Source: Actinomycetota bacterium (GTDB lineage Bacteria > Actinomycetota > Actinomycetes > S36-B12). From it: DNA of 41,558 bases. Below are positions 7,921-16,386 of this stretch, piece after piece. Below the pieces are notes generated by a model that worked only from the letters and a program-made list of their open reading frames with translations, had not been told where the DNA came from and searched no databases. The DNA lies in contig SYJA01000020.1 in assembly GCA_005798555.1 (NCBI GenBank), positions 1 through 41,558 on the forward strand. The letters are read 5' to 3'. Position numbers and translations under genes: made by a program. Each line of letters opens with the position of its first letter. The first letter of the stretch is position 1.

Positions 7921-8718
7921 ATGAGCATCTCCTGGTCCCGGCTCTGCCGCGATCTTGCCCTTGGGGTTGCCGCCGGGTTGATCTCCGGGTTCTTCGGGGT
8001 CGGCGGGGGGATCATCGTCGTCCCGATCTTGGTAATCGCTTTGCACATTGCCCAAAAACGGGCGCAGGCCACTTCTTTGGTCATGATCAGCTGCGGGGGG
8101 GTCGCGGGGGTGATCTCCTATGCCATCGCCAGCAGCATCGCCTGGGTCCCGGCGCTGTTCATCCTTGCGGGCAGTCTGGCCGGTGCCTGGATCGGTGCGC
8201 ACGTCGTTCAAAAACTGCCAGACCGAGGGCTGCAGCTGGCATTCGGGGTGTTACTTACCCTAATAGCGCTGCGGATGTTGTTTTTCTCCCCTGCGGCTTC
8301 GGCAAGTGAGGCGCCCGTCCTAACCGCCCTAGTGATAGCCGGCTATCTGATATCCGGCCTCGCCATGGGCGTCTTCTCGGCCATGCTCGGAGTTGGCGGT
8401 GGCATTTTGCTGATCCCGATCCTCATCTTCTTCTTCGGCTTCCCCCAGCTCCTCGCATCGGGCACCTCGCTGTTGGTGATGATCCCGACTGCACTGCTCG
8501 GCGCTACCCGGTTATCTCGGGCCGGGCTTACTAATTGGCCCATGGGCCTGCGACTGGGTGCTGGCGCTATCTGCGGCGCTTTGGCCGGCGCGCTGCTGGC
8601 ATTTCGGGTATCCGGACCGTTACTGCAAATAGGCTTCGCGCTGCTACTGATAGCAGTTTCTGCCCAGATGATCTGGCGCAGCGCACGTCATACAGCCCCG
8701 GTTGAGGCCCCTTCATGA
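7921..8718 (+). CDS. TSUP (TauE/SafE) family membrane exporter
   Basis: This 265-aa integral membrane protein has about eight hydrophobic segments in two related halves. Each half opens with the family signature: GLISGFFGVGGGIIVVPIL near residue 18 and GVFSAMLGVGGGILLIPIL near residue 150. TSUP proteins move small anions such as sulfite, sulfoacetate or related organosulfur compounds; the substrate here cannot be told. The ATG at 7921 has an SD (AAGGTGG) 7 bases upstream, unlike many neighbours with leaderless-type starts. Its stop overlaps the stop of the convergent UbiA gene by six bases (TCATGA). Confidence 0.9.
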   Translation: MSISWSRLCRDLALGVAAGLISGFFGVGGGIIVVPILVIALHIAQKRAQATSLVMISCGGVAGVISYAIASSIAWVPALFILAGSLAGAWIGAHVVQKLPDRGLQLAFGVLLTLIALRMLFFSPAASASEAPVLTALVIAGYLISGLAMGVFSAMLGVGGGILLIPILIFFFGFPQLLASGTSLLVMIPTALLGATRLSRAGLTNWPMGLRLGAGAICGALAGALLAFRVSGPLLQIGFALLLIAVSAQMIWRSARHTAPVEAPS

Positions 8719-9546
8719 CGTGATGGGGATGCCTGTCACCAAGATCACTACCACCTCAAAGATGGCCAGGCCTTGGACAGCCTGAAAGAACACCGAGCGT
8801 CGTGTTGGGCGAAGTGCCAAAACCAGGACAACGCCCGTCGCAACTGGGATGAGGTAGGCGGCGACGGGATTGATCTGGGCTACTTGCGTCAGCAGGATGA
8901 AGGCGCTCAGCACGAGCAATGCCAGCGCCAGCCTTTTCGCGCGAACTTCACCCAAACGGGTCACTAGCCCACCTAGACCGCGCTCTTGGTCGGTGGCCAG
9001 ATCCGGCAGCGCATTAGCCAGGTGTGCCGCAACCCCGGTACTGACGAATACCGCGATAGCCCACAGGGCTGGGGCCATGGGCGGTGCCAGCCCTAAGGTG
9101 ATGAATGGGGTCACGCACGCGAAGGAAACCGCATACGGCAACCACGACCAGGTGGTGCGCGACAACCGCAGGTTGTAGAGCCAAGCGCTGGCAACGGCAA
9201 TTACTTGAATCGCCCCGCCCGGTACCCCGGCGGCCATGAAAGAGGCAACCACCGTCGTGATGAGTGCGGCAACCGCTGCCACCCACAGCCCGCGCACTGA
9301 CAACACCCCGGCGACAATTGGTTTCGCGGTGCGGCCCGCTGCTATGTCGATCGGCGCATCTATGGCGTCATTACTCCATCCCACCGAGAGTTGACCCGTG
9401 AAAACCGCCACCACAAGCAGACATAAGTGCCAGCCGGACCAGCCGGACCGCCAGGCCAGCAGACTCACCATGAATGTCACCGACAGCGTCGGTGCGAAAT
9501 GACAGGCGGCGGCAAACCCCCGCAGCTTGGCTGCCGCGTTACCCAC
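8713..9546 (-). CDS. UbiA-family prenyltransferase
   Basis: The 277-residue integral membrane protein has eight or nine helices. The first prenyl-diphosphate/Mg-binding motif is present as SNDAIDAPID (Asn59, Asp60, Asp63, Asp67). The second aspartate-rich motif appears as PDLATDQERG. Between them is the conserved WLYNLRLSRT segment. UbiA enzymes attach polyprenyl chains to aromatic or other acceptors; the acceptor is not predictable here, and menaquinone genes are not adjacent. GTG 9546 lies four bases after the DUF554 stop, making it the last gene of the heliorhodopsin-DUF554-ubiA transcription unit. Confidence 0.9.
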   Translation of the reverse strand: MGNAAAKLRGFAAACHFAPTLSVTFMVSLLAWRSGWSGWHLCLLVVAVFTGQLSVGWSNDAIDAPIDIAAGRTAKPIVAGVLSVRGLWVAAVAALITTVVASFMAAGVPGGAIQVIAVASAWLYNLRLSRTTWSWLPYAVSFACVTPFITLGLAPPMAPALWAIAVFVSTGVAAHLANALPDLATDQERGLGGLVTRLGEVRAKRLALALLVLSAFILLTQVAQINPVAAYLIPVATGVVLVLALRPTRRSVFFQAVQGLAIFEVVVILVTGIPITS

Positions 9547-9550
9547 GAGG

Positions 9551-10309
9551 TTATGACCCCGCGAAAATTGCGACGGTCGCCGCCAACAGCGGTGCCACGA
9601 TCAGTGCGGGCAGCAAGTCGCCGACCGGCACCGACTTGATTTTCAACAGGCGCAGACCCACTCCTAGAAGCAGCACGCCACCTGTCACCGTGATCGCATC
9701 AATCAATGCCGCCGAGAGCACCGACCCGACGAGGGCCCCGAGAATCGTGAAGGCGCCCTGCACGATGCCGACCGACAACGCGGAGAGTGCAACACCCCAG
9801 CCCAAGGAGGCGGCAAAGGCGAGGGACGCGAATCCGTCCAGGGTTGATTTCAACGCCAACTGCTCGATACCTAAACCAAGACCGTCATTGAGCGCACCTA
9901 GTATTGCAAGTGGGCCGATACAAAATACGAGTGAGGCATCGACGAAGCCTTCAACGAACCGCCTCCGTTTGTCCGCTGATTCACTTTCGCCCTTTCGGCT
10001 CAACTTGCGCTGGAGCCAACTGCCCACTTGCTCGAGCCGAAGCTCAATTTGCAATAGCGATCCGATAATTCCGCCGATGACCAGCGCGCCAAGCACAATC
10101 AGCAACGGGGCAACTGCGCCTACGGAGTCAGCGAATGCCTCGCTGGTCAGGGTAACGATGCTCAAGGCCCCAATTACCAACGTCACCAGCCCTAGGGCAT
10201 CGGTGACGGTGTCGCGGGTGCGCTGCGGCAGCCGGTGGCCGATCAAGACGCCAAGGCCAGATCCAATGAGGATCGCAACCATGTTCAGAATTGTTCCGCT
10301 ACCTCGCAC
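9551..10309 (-). CDS. DUF554 family membrane protein
   Basis: The 252-residue protein has about seven hydrophobic segments. It matches the DUF554 (YdfK/YqgA-type) family by its start (TILNMVAILIGSGLGVLIG), the FVEGFVDASLVFCIGPLAILGAL segment near the centre and the SVGIVQG region. The family is thought to be a transporter, but the substrate is unknown. GTG 10309 is preceded by TACGCT with a six-base gap, so besides read-through from the heliorhodopsin gene (13 bases upstream) it may have its own leaderless promoter overlapping the end of that gene. It is followed four bases later by the UbiA gene. Confidence 0.9.
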   Translation of the reverse strand: MRGSGTILNMVAILIGSGLGVLIGHRLPQRTRDTVTDALGLVTLVIGALSIVTLTSEAFADSVGAVAPLLIVLGALVIGGIIGSLLQIELRLEQVGSWLQRKLSRKGESESADKRRRFVEGFVDASLVFCIGPLAILGALNDGLGLGIEQLALKSTLDGFASLAFAASLGWGVALSALSVGIVQGAFTILGALVGSVLSAALIDAITVTGGVLLLGVGLRLLKIKSVPVGDLLPALIVAPLLAATVAIFAGS

Positions 10310-10315
10310 AGGTAG

Positions 10316-10321
10316 AGCGTA
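10316..10321 (-). promoter_or_regulatory. -10 box TACGCT before the DUF554 gene
   Basis: Minus strand TACGCT, CTACCT, then GTG 10309. The same hexamer precedes the starts of nth, the DUF4177-like gene and the penicillin-binding protein gene. Confidence 0.4.
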
Positions 10322-10322
10322 G

Positions 10323-11117
10323 TCAGGTGGCTAAAGTACCCGCAAAGATCTGCCAAGCCAGCAGCGACTTCGCGACCAAACTCAGCACTATGTAACTGCG
10401 CTCACCGGCCAGGTAGTTCGCCCATCGGCCCACCTTCTTGTACTGCAGCCATTGCACCAGCGCGAAGATATTGAAGAAGATGAAAAGCGAGACGATGATG
10501 CCGTAGACAAATGCGGGCGGTGATAGCTCACCGGGGGCCCCGGGTGAAACGACGTAGATGAGGATGGCCAACCAGGGCACGATGCCCGCGATGCAGCCGA
10601 AGATGAATGGCAGCCAGCCGCCGGAGCCTGGGGTCTCGTACTTTTCCTGCAGCCAGCCGAACAGGATCATCGAGGCGTTCACGCCGAAGATCGCAAGCAA
10701 GGCCGCCGCGTCAGAGATACCACAAATCTGGGCAATCAGCACGATCATCACCGATGAACTGATCGAATACTCAACCCACCTGAAATAATTGCGCTGATGG
10801 GCCAGCCCATTGGCGTACCTGCTGTAGAACATTGGGCTCGCTACTAAGAAATGGAACAGCGCCGAGAGGCCGAAGAACAACGCGACACCCCAGCCGACCC
10901 GTGAATCGAAGAGCACCGTTGGATCACCAAGCGGACTTCCGGGCGGGCCGGTCATGTAGGTCGCCGTCACGGGCAGCACGAAGTCGTTGGTCAGTGCCAG
11001 GACGGCAATCATCTGCAGCAGATGCGCAAAGCCTGCGATGACATTTAGTCGACGCAATTTGCGGAGTTGGTCAGGTGCGACCGGGATTTCGGCGGCCGTG
11101 GCCGTGGCTGTTGACAT
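10323..11117 (-). CDS. heliorhodopsin (retinal-binding light sensor)
   Basis: The 264-residue seven-helix protein binds retinal through a Schiff base. All diagnostic residues of heliorhodopsin 48C12 appear with a constant offset of nine: retinal Lys250 in SLVAKSLLAWQ (48C12 Lys241), counterion Glu116 in RWVEYSIS (Glu107), and the internal histidines His32 and His89 (His23, His80). FGVNASMILFGWLQE is also typical. Heliorhodopsins have their N-terminus inside the cell, opposite to type-1 rhodopsins, do not act as proton pumps, and have a long photocycle that suggests signalling. Start chosen at ATG 11117 with GGGAG eight bases upstream; the frame is open to 11207, but that overlaps the divergent gene's start. 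It is followed by DUF554 and UbiA genes on the same strand. No carotenoid or retinal-producing oxygenase gene lies in the window. Confidence 0.96.
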   Translation of the reverse strand: MSTATATAAEIPVAPDQLRKLRRLNVIAGFAHLLQMIAVLALTNDFVLPVTATYMTGPPGSPLGDPTVLFDSRVGWGVALFFGLSALFHFLVASPMFYSRYANGLAHQRNYFRWVEYSISSSVMIVLIAQICGISDAAALLAIFGVNASMILFGWLQEKYETPGSGGWLPFIFGCIAGIVPWLAILIYVVSPGAPGELSPPAFVYGIIVSLFIFFNIFALVQWLQYKKVGRWANYLAGERSYIVLSLVAKSLLAWQIFAGTLAT

Positions 11118-11200
11118 ACTGGAGTCTCCCACTTGCGGCCCGATCTGGCGATTTGACGCACCGATTAGTCGAAATCGCCGTTGGCTAGTAGAAATGCGCA

Positions 11201-11488
11201 ATGGCACCCCACCGTCTCACCCCCGCCGAAATAGCCGAGTTGAGGCGAACCCTGCCCGCTTGGCAGGTCACCGAAGGCCAACTTGTTCGCGAAATCCAAG
11301 CGCCAACCTTTGCGATTGCGATCAATTGGGTGGTAGCGATCGCCCAGGCCGCCGAGGCAATGGACCATCATCCCGATATCGATATCCGCTGGCGCACCTT
11401 GCACCTGGCCTTATCCACGCACAGCACCGGCTGCCTAACAGCACTCGATGTTGACCTAGCTCACAGCATTGACGCCATAATGTGCTAG
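11201..11488 (+). CDS. 4a-hydroxytetrahydrobiopterin dehydratase (pterin carbinolamine dehydratase)
   Basis: The 95-aa protein has the family's usual length. It carries the catalytic motif AMDHHPDIDIRW (the two His near residues 55-57) and the downstream segment LALSTHSTGCLTALDVDLA with the third histidine. The classical enzyme recycles the pterin cofactor after aromatic hydroxylation. In bacteria lacking such hydroxylases the family may act on molybdopterin or as a folate-related protein, and no hydroxylase gene is visible here. It is divergent from the heliorhodopsin gene, with 83 bases between the two ATGs. TAGAAA lies six bases before the ATG. Its stop overlaps the GTG of the acetyltransferase gene. 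Confidence 0.92.
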   Translation: MAPHRLTPAEIAELRRTLPAWQVTEGQLVREIQAPTFAIAINWVVAIAQAAEAMDHHPDIDIRWRTLHLALSTHSTGCLTALDVDLAHSIDAIMC

Positions 11489-12505
11489 GGAATGACGTCG
11501 AGATCCGGTTTCTGCGCACCGATGAGGCGCATATCCTCACTGCTTTGGTGACCGACGCCTACGGCACCTCCTATGACGCCGATTGGGTTTATGACCCCGC
11601 TGAGATCGCCAGGCGCATCGACGCAGGCTCGCTGATCAGCACCATCGGGCTGCTTCCTGACGGCACCGTCGCCGGGCATGTGGCCCTGATGCGAGAAGAG
11701 CCTGATGCACCAGTCCTGCATGCCGGGATTGCCGTTGTCACCGAGGCTGCCCGCGGCCATCGCCTAATTTACTTCCCTAAAGCAATATGCCGCGCTCTGG
11801 GCCAAGGGTCAGGGAATTTTAGGTATTTTCAGCGAGGCAACCGCTGCGCACCCATATAGCCAGAGAGCCAACATTGATCTCGGCGCCCATGAAACCGGCT
11901 TTCTGCTCGGCTGGATCCCTGGCACCGTACGAAATAATGCCGCGCTGGCCAAGGATGCTCGTCGTCAATCGGTTGCACTGTTTTATCTGAAGGAAAATGA
12001 CGGTCACGATCGACCGATCTACGCTCCAGCGCGTCATCGCAATATCGTCAATGACATTGTCACCGTCACCGGGTTGCGAGGTCGCGTGATTACCGCAGAT
12101 GCTCACATCGAGAGCGAGGTCGCCGAGTCAACCGCAATCGCCATTACTCATAAAGACGATCACAATCTCTCGATAATTACGGTTCAGCAACCTGGCCGAG
12201 ACCTACGGCAAGTCGTGATGAACGCGCGCGAAGAACTTTTCGCTATTCGCGGTCGCGACGCCGTCTACCTTGACCTGCCACTCAATAACCCCGCAACCAA
12301 AATCATCTTGGATGCCGATCTGGCAGAGCTTGGTTTCGCTTTCGCCGGCGTGTTCCCAAACCAGCATTTAGACGGTGATGCCCTGCCTTTGCAATCCCTG
12401 AACAATGTCGATATTCACTCATCCGATATCTCGACGGCCTCAGACCACGGGCGCGACTTACTCGCTTACATCATCGCCGACGTTGCCGCCACCCACGCAA
12501 ACTGA
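11482..12505 (+). pseudogene. GNAT-family acetyltransferase interrupted by a one-base insertion
   Basis: GTG 11482 (overlapping the preceding stop) opens a GNAT domain: VEIRFLRTDEA at the start, HVALMREE and then VVTEAARGHRLI, the acetyl-CoA loop. The frame then runs out at 11859. In the next frame the domain continues as SLKQYAALWAKGQGIL, then IFSEATAAHPYSQRAN, followed by about 180 further residues to TGA 12505. Removing one T from TTT at 11768-11770 restores one protein of about 340 residues. The C-terminal half (NDIVTVTGLRGRVI, then FAGVFPNQHLDGDALPLQ) resembles the back end of long GNAT proteins. Both halves look well conserved, so the frameshift is either recent or an error in the sequence. 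Confidence 0.7.
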
Positions 12506-12530
12506 AGTTGATCTGAGGGGAAGTTGCCAC

Positions 12531-13682
12531 GTGTCAAACGAAGAACAATTCATAGCCAAAGGGGAGCGCAGGGCCGGGTGGCTTGAGCTTTTCTATGACC
12601 TCGCCGTCGTAGCTGCACTCGCCGCATCAAGTGACTTGTTTATCGAAGATCCGAATGTCGACTCCGGGCTGTTCGCCGTGTTATCCCTTGGAACGCTGTT
12701 CATCTTCTGGTTTCTAACATCACTCATCCACAATCGGTTCCTGGTTGATGGCTTGATGTATCGGGGGCTCCTGCTAATCCAAATGGCATGCATCCTGCTG
12801 GCTGCTATCGCAATCAACGCCGACGCATCTATCACTTGGCGTGGTGGCCTGCTCAGCATGGCGATCACACTTGTCACCATCAGTTGCCTGTTCGTTATCG
12901 CGGCAACACGCGCTGATCAACCGATCCCGGGAATTCGAGTGTCGATCATCAGCCCACTTGTCGGGGCACTGATCTGTCTATTCGGAGCGACCCTGCCACG
13001 TGACCTGCTACCACTAGTGATTGCCGTCGTCATATCGGTAACCCTGGTACCGATCATGTTGACTCTGCGAAAGAAGGACGCTGGGGTCTTTCCGATACAC
13101 CCAGAGCACTTGCGCGAGCGGCTCAGCCTGCTCCTGCTGATAGCCATTGGTGAAGGATTCATCCAACTCGTAGTGCAGATAACGAATTCGGAGCAACTAA
13201 TAGATTACCGATTCTTCGCCCTAGTGCTGCTATTCAACCTATCCATTGCCGCCTTCTATTTCGATGATGTCTTCGCTGAAAATAAGCTGGCTAACCCTCG
13301 CCTTTGGCGAGTCACCGTCTTTGCGCACTTTCTGCTGATACTCGGAGTCGGAGCAGCAGTTGATGAGATGGCTATTTTCGCCGGTACTACCCAAAGCACT
13401 TGGCCACCCGATAGTGCTGGGTTTTTTGCTTTAGCAGTAGGAGCACTGCTTGTCGGGCTGACGATCTTGGCGTGGAACACCATGGGCCGGTTGGCACCGC
13501 TCGACATTGCGCAAGGAGTTCTTGCCGCCGGCGTCGTCGGCTACGGGATCCTTGAAATCGTCCTCCAGCTCCCCCAAACTCGCGGCGGGGTCCTGGCGCT
13601 GGCAGTGCTCTTTATCGCTTGGTCACTGCTTCGAGTTGGCCTGAGGTTTCGCAGCGCTAAATCTGCGGCGGTACGTAACTAG
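12531..13682 (+). CDS. LtrA family (low temperature requirement) membrane protein
   Basis: The 383-aa protein has roughly ten membrane segments. The family's hallmark N-terminus, RRAGWLELFYDLAVVAAL (about residues 12-29), and the central HLRERLSLLLLIAIGEGF are both present. LtrA proteins were named from a Listeria cold-growth locus; their molecular function is not established. The GTG at 12531 has an SD (GAGGGG) ten bases upstream and follows the acetyltransferase reading frame by 25 bases, so co-transcription is likely. Its TAG is shared with the stop of the convergent solute-binding protein gene (CTAG at 13679-13682). Confidence 0.88.
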   Translation: MSNEEQFIAKGERRAGWLELFYDLAVVAALAASSDLFIEDPNVDSGLFAVLSLGTLFIFWFLTSLIHNRFLVDGLMYRGLLLIQMACILLAAIAINADASITWRGGLLSMAITLVTISCLFVIAATRADQPIPGIRVSIISPLVGALICLFGATLPRDLLPLVIAVVISVTLVPIMLTLRKKDAGVFPIHPEHLRERLSLLLLIAIGEGFIQLVVQITNSEQLIDYRFFALVLLFNLSIAAFYFDDVFAENKLANPRLWRVTVFAHFLLILGVGAAVDEMAIFAGTTQSTWPPDSAGFFALAVGALLVGLTILAWNTMGRLAPLDIAQGVLAAGVVGYGILEIVLQLPQTRGGVLALAVLFIAWSLLRVGLRFRSAKSAAVRN

Positions 13683-14941
13683 CCGATTGCTTTTTTAATT
13701 TCATTCTGCGCGGCAGCGAAAGCCTTCTTGGCCGGGGTGGCATCTGGTCCACTTGTTGAGGTGGCCCAGGCGGTACTAAGTGGGCCCCAGGCCGATGCCG
13801 CCTGGGAGATATTCGGCATTGGGATACCGTCGACACCGGCGGTGCCGAAAGCCTGGGCCAAGCGGCCGCCAATTGAAGTGCTGTAGGTGGATTTCTTGTT
13901 CGCTGGCGCCCTTAGCGAACTGGCCGCCATCTTTGTCTGGAAGTCGGCATCGCTGAGTTTCTTGATCACCAGCGCCGCTGCCACGGCCGCGACACCATGG
14001 GTTTGCGCAGCTGAAGTGGTCATGAATCCCTTGACGCCAAGGAGCGGCGCCATGGGAACAGCGGCGTCGACTCGTGGCACCGGTGAAATGAAGTATTTGA
14101 ACTTAAGGGCCTGAAGTGTTGACGCACTCCATGGGCCGGTAATCCAATAAGGCGCCCGGCCCGCCTTGAAAGCCGCCTCTGCCGCAACAACATCGATCGA
14201 TGAATTGATCAGCCCGGTGCTATTCCAGTCATCAATCAAGCTTGCGTTCTTCCGGAAAACTGCGTTATTGATACCGAGATCCGCAGCGTTCAAGCTGCCC
14301 TCGGCATCCTTTCCGAATACATAACCACCTAAGCCGGCGAAGAGCGGGTAGGTGAAGTACGCGTTGCCCTTTGCGCCCTGACCAACGGCTAATGCGACAT
14401 CTGCTCGACCCGCGGCCTTGAGCGCGAGGGCTTTGACTGACAAGCGCGCGAACGTCGGGGCTGGTTTTGGGGCGAGCGAGGCGTTGGTGACCAGCGCCCA
14501 GGTTTCGTACTGCACCGGGATCCCGTAGACGCTGGATCCAAACTGGAATCCCGAAAGCACATTCGGCGCGAAGAGGGCCCGCCTGGCAGTGTTTAGAGTC
14601 AAGGGCACGACCAGCGCAGCGGTAGCAAGTTCACCGGTCCAGGTGTTTTCCGCCCAGATGATATCCGGGGCTTGTTCGACCGGCACCGTGGCAAGCTCGG
14701 TCTTGATTGCGGACAGTTCTTTTGTCACCACATTGACGGGGTGCCCTTTGTAACCATCCTTCAATAATTCGGAGACAGTTGCGGCACGTGCCACGTCAAT
14801 CCAGATAGTTATCGGCTGCGGGGCTGCCGTTGCACTCGGTGCCGACGCCGCCAGCAGTGCGCTAGCGGCAACTATTGGCGCGATTGCAACGGCGAGTGCG
14901 CTGCGTGCGCCTACTCTTCGCGGCCTATTCACCTCTCGCAC
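13679..14941 (-). CDS. extracellular solute-binding protein, maltose-binding-like, no transporter genes nearby
   Basis: The 420-residue exported protein has a long signal region (residues 1-40, cleavage near ATA-APQP). It then has the fold-family-1 solute-binding pattern: ITIWIDV at the start of the mature protein, PDIIWAENTWTGELA, GIPVQYETWALVTN and PYWITGPW. These resemble maltose/trehalose-binding proteins. There is no lipobox Cys, so it is not a lipoprotein by this start, and some other anchor is possible. The ABC permease and ATPase genes that usually accompany it are absent on both sides, so it is an orphan. GTG 14941 is used; GTG at 14932 is an alternative. Substrate unknown. Confidence 0.85.
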   Translation of the reverse strand: MREVNRPRRVGARSALAVAIAPIVAASALLAASAPSATAAPQPITIWIDVARAATVSELLKDGYKGHPVNVVTKELSAIKTELATVPVEQAPDIIWAENTWTGELATAALVVPLTLNTARRALFAPNVLSGFQFGSSVYGIPVQYETWALVTNASLAPKPAPTFARLSVKALALKAAGRADVALAVGQGAKGNAYFTYPLFAGLGGYVFGKDAEGSLNAADLGINNAVFRKNASLIDDWNSTGLINSSIDVVAAEAAFKAGRAPYWITGPWSASTLQALKFKYFISPVPRVDAAVPMAPLLGVKGFMTTSAAQTHGVAAVAAALVIKKLSDADFQTKMAASSLRAPANKKSTYSTSIGGRLAQAFGTAGVDGIPMPNISQAASAWGPLSTAWATSTSGPDATPAKKAFAAAQNEIKKAIG

Positions 14942-14952
14942 CTAATCTCTGC

Positions 14953-15255
14953 TCACCTTGCGTCGACGTCAATGCCCAATCGTCGCGCTGACCTTGAACG
15001 CTGGCGGGCGGCCCGCATGCGGCCCAAACGCTTGACGAGCATGGGGTCAAAGGCCAACGCTTCCGGGGTGTCGATCAAGTTATTCAATATTTGGTAGTAA
15101 CGGGTGCTGCTCATTTCGAAAAGATCCCGGATGGCCTGTTCCTTGGCGCCGGCGTACTTCCACCATTGGCGCTCAAACTCCAAAATACTGCGATCGCGCT
15201 CACTGAGTAGGGCCGCCGCGGCCTCATGGTCAAGGGGGGTACGCGCGGCTTCCAT
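14953..15255 (-). CDS. DUF3263 family protein
   Basis: This small basic protein belongs to the actinobacterial DUF3263 family. The conserved run is visible: LSERDRSILEFERQWWKYAG (residues about 19-38), then AKEQAIRDLFEMSSTRYYQI, then LNNLIDTPEA and DPMLVKRLGRMRAARQRSR. The helix-turn-helix-like arrangement and basic C-terminus suggest a DNA-binding role, but the family is uncharacterised. I chose ATG 15255 because GGAGG lies eight bases upstream; ATG 15270 and TTG 15282 are in frame and possible. It precedes the solute-binding protein gene by 11 bases on the same strand. Confidence 0.85.
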   Translation of the reverse strand: MEAARTPLDHEAAAALLSERDRSILEFERQWWKYAGAKEQAIRDLFEMSSTRYYQILNNLIDTPEALAFDPMLVKRLGRMRAARQRSRSARRLGIDVDAR

Positions 15256-15414
15256 TGGGGCATCCTCCATGGTGGTGGGCAACTGTGCTGGGCGGCTTTG
15301 CCTTGACCATATCGCCCGGGGCGCCGCTTGTGCCGGAAGCCCGTCGGTCGCGTGTCACCCGATTTGTGGCTTTCGCGGACTTTCGCCGACCGCCAACCAC
15401 AGGAGTCACATCGG

Positions 15415-16170
15415 TCACTCCGGTATCCGCCGCGTTCGCCTGATGATGGCCCAACTAAAGGCATAGCCGAGGCCATTGGTCGCCCAATGCAGCCCCATCG
15501 GCGCCAATACGCTGCCCGATAGCAGCCGCAGTGCGCAGAAGACAAACCCCGCCGCCGTGGTCGTCAAAACACTTAATGCGATAGCGAAAATATTGCCCCG
15601 CCGGCCCCGGCCCACCACCGACCCGAGTGCCGGGTTCTGCTCGTGGCTGCCGATTGACGGCAGCACATGCCATAGGCCGAACAAGATGGACGACAACACG
15701 ATGCCCCAAACCAACCCGTAGCGGCGCGCGAGCATCGAGAACAACACCGCACGAAAGGCGATCTCCTCAAGTAGCACGGTGCCGAATGGCACTTCAAGGA
15801 GTGCGTGGAAAGCCAGGCGCCCACCACTTAATTCGGCGTGCCTTTCATCGCGGAAGGCTTTGCGCGTGGGCTTGTAGATAATGCCGAAAACATAAACCAA
15901 GGTCACTGCACCGATGCAGAGACCGGCCCAGATCAGCCCGCTCAGGTAATACTTCCAACTCAAGCCCATTTCGGTGAAAGAGTTGCCATCGAGCAGGCCT
16001 AGTGCTAGCAGGAGCAGCGAACTGGCAAACGACCAGAGTAGGTAGTGTGAATTGGGTGCGACGCGATTATTTATGACGTTGATAACCAGCAGCACTGCAA
16101 TAACGACCACCAGGGGCCACAAAGGCAGCCCGGCTTCTTGGGCAGGTCCGGACCAAATGAACAGATCCAC
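15415..16170 (-). CDS. CPBP family intramembrane metalloprotease
   Basis: The 251-residue membrane protein has the three motifs of the CPBP (CaaX protease and bacteriocin-processing) family: EEIAFR (Glu135, Glu136, Arg140), FGLWH (Phe164 to His168) and HWATN (His228, Asn232). These residues bind the catalytic metal within the membrane. Bacterial members process or protect against small peptides, or act in unknown regulated proteolysis; the substrate is not evident here. The start is GTG 16170, with GAGGGG about six bases upstream; the frame is open to a TTG at 16188. It is not overlapping its neighbours. Confidence 0.9.
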   Translation of the reverse strand: MDLFIWSGPAQEAGLPLWPLVVVIAVLLVINVINNRVAPNSHYLLWSFASSLLLLALGLLDGNSFTEMGLSWKYYLSGLIWAGLCIGAVTLVYVFGIIYKPTRKAFRDERHAELSGGRLAFHALLEVPFGTVLLEEIAFRAVLFSMLARRYGLVWGIVLSSILFGLWHVLPSIGSHEQNPALGSVVGRGRRGNIFAIALSVLTTTAAGFVFCALRLLSGSVLAPMGLHWATNGLGYAFSWAIIRRTRRIPE

Positions 16171-16258
16171 GCTCGCGCCCCTCGACAAACCTATATCACC
16201 GCGTCTGACTGGACCGCCCGATGCAAACTTCCATGCTCACAAGATCAGCGGGCCGCAC

Positions 16259-16384
16259 TCAACTCTCGAAATCGCCGCCTCGGCCGCTGATCTTTGCGCG
16301 CCGCCGCGCCGGCCTTTCGTATACCAAAACCAACACGCCAATCACCGCCACATAGACCGCAATAACAACTATCCCAGCAACCAT
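16259..16384 (-). CDS. 41-aa single-pass membrane peptide
   Basis: ATG 16384 lies two bases after the stop of the upstream minus-strand membrane protein (TGA at 16389-16387), and the frame ends at TGA 16261-16259. The product begins with a hydrophobic helix (MVAGIVVIAVYVAVIGVLVL, residues 1-20) followed by a strongly basic tail with ERPARRRAK. That charge pattern predicts an N-out, C-in membrane peptide. The tight spacing suggests translational coupling with the 124-aa gene. No family recognised. Confidence 0.55.
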   Translation of the reverse strand: MVAGIVVIAVYVAVIGVLVLVYERPARRRAKISGRGGDFES

Positions 16385-16386
16385 GG

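Noticed and set aside
9474-10322. 282-aa plus-strand open frame
   Set aside because: It is antisense to the well-supported DUF554 and UbiA genes, and its Pro/Ser/Thr/Arg-rich translation is typical of a mirror frame.
11411-11420. TTATCCACG resembling a DnaA box
   Set aside because: It is a single copy within a coding region, with no AT-rich unwinding region or further boxes.
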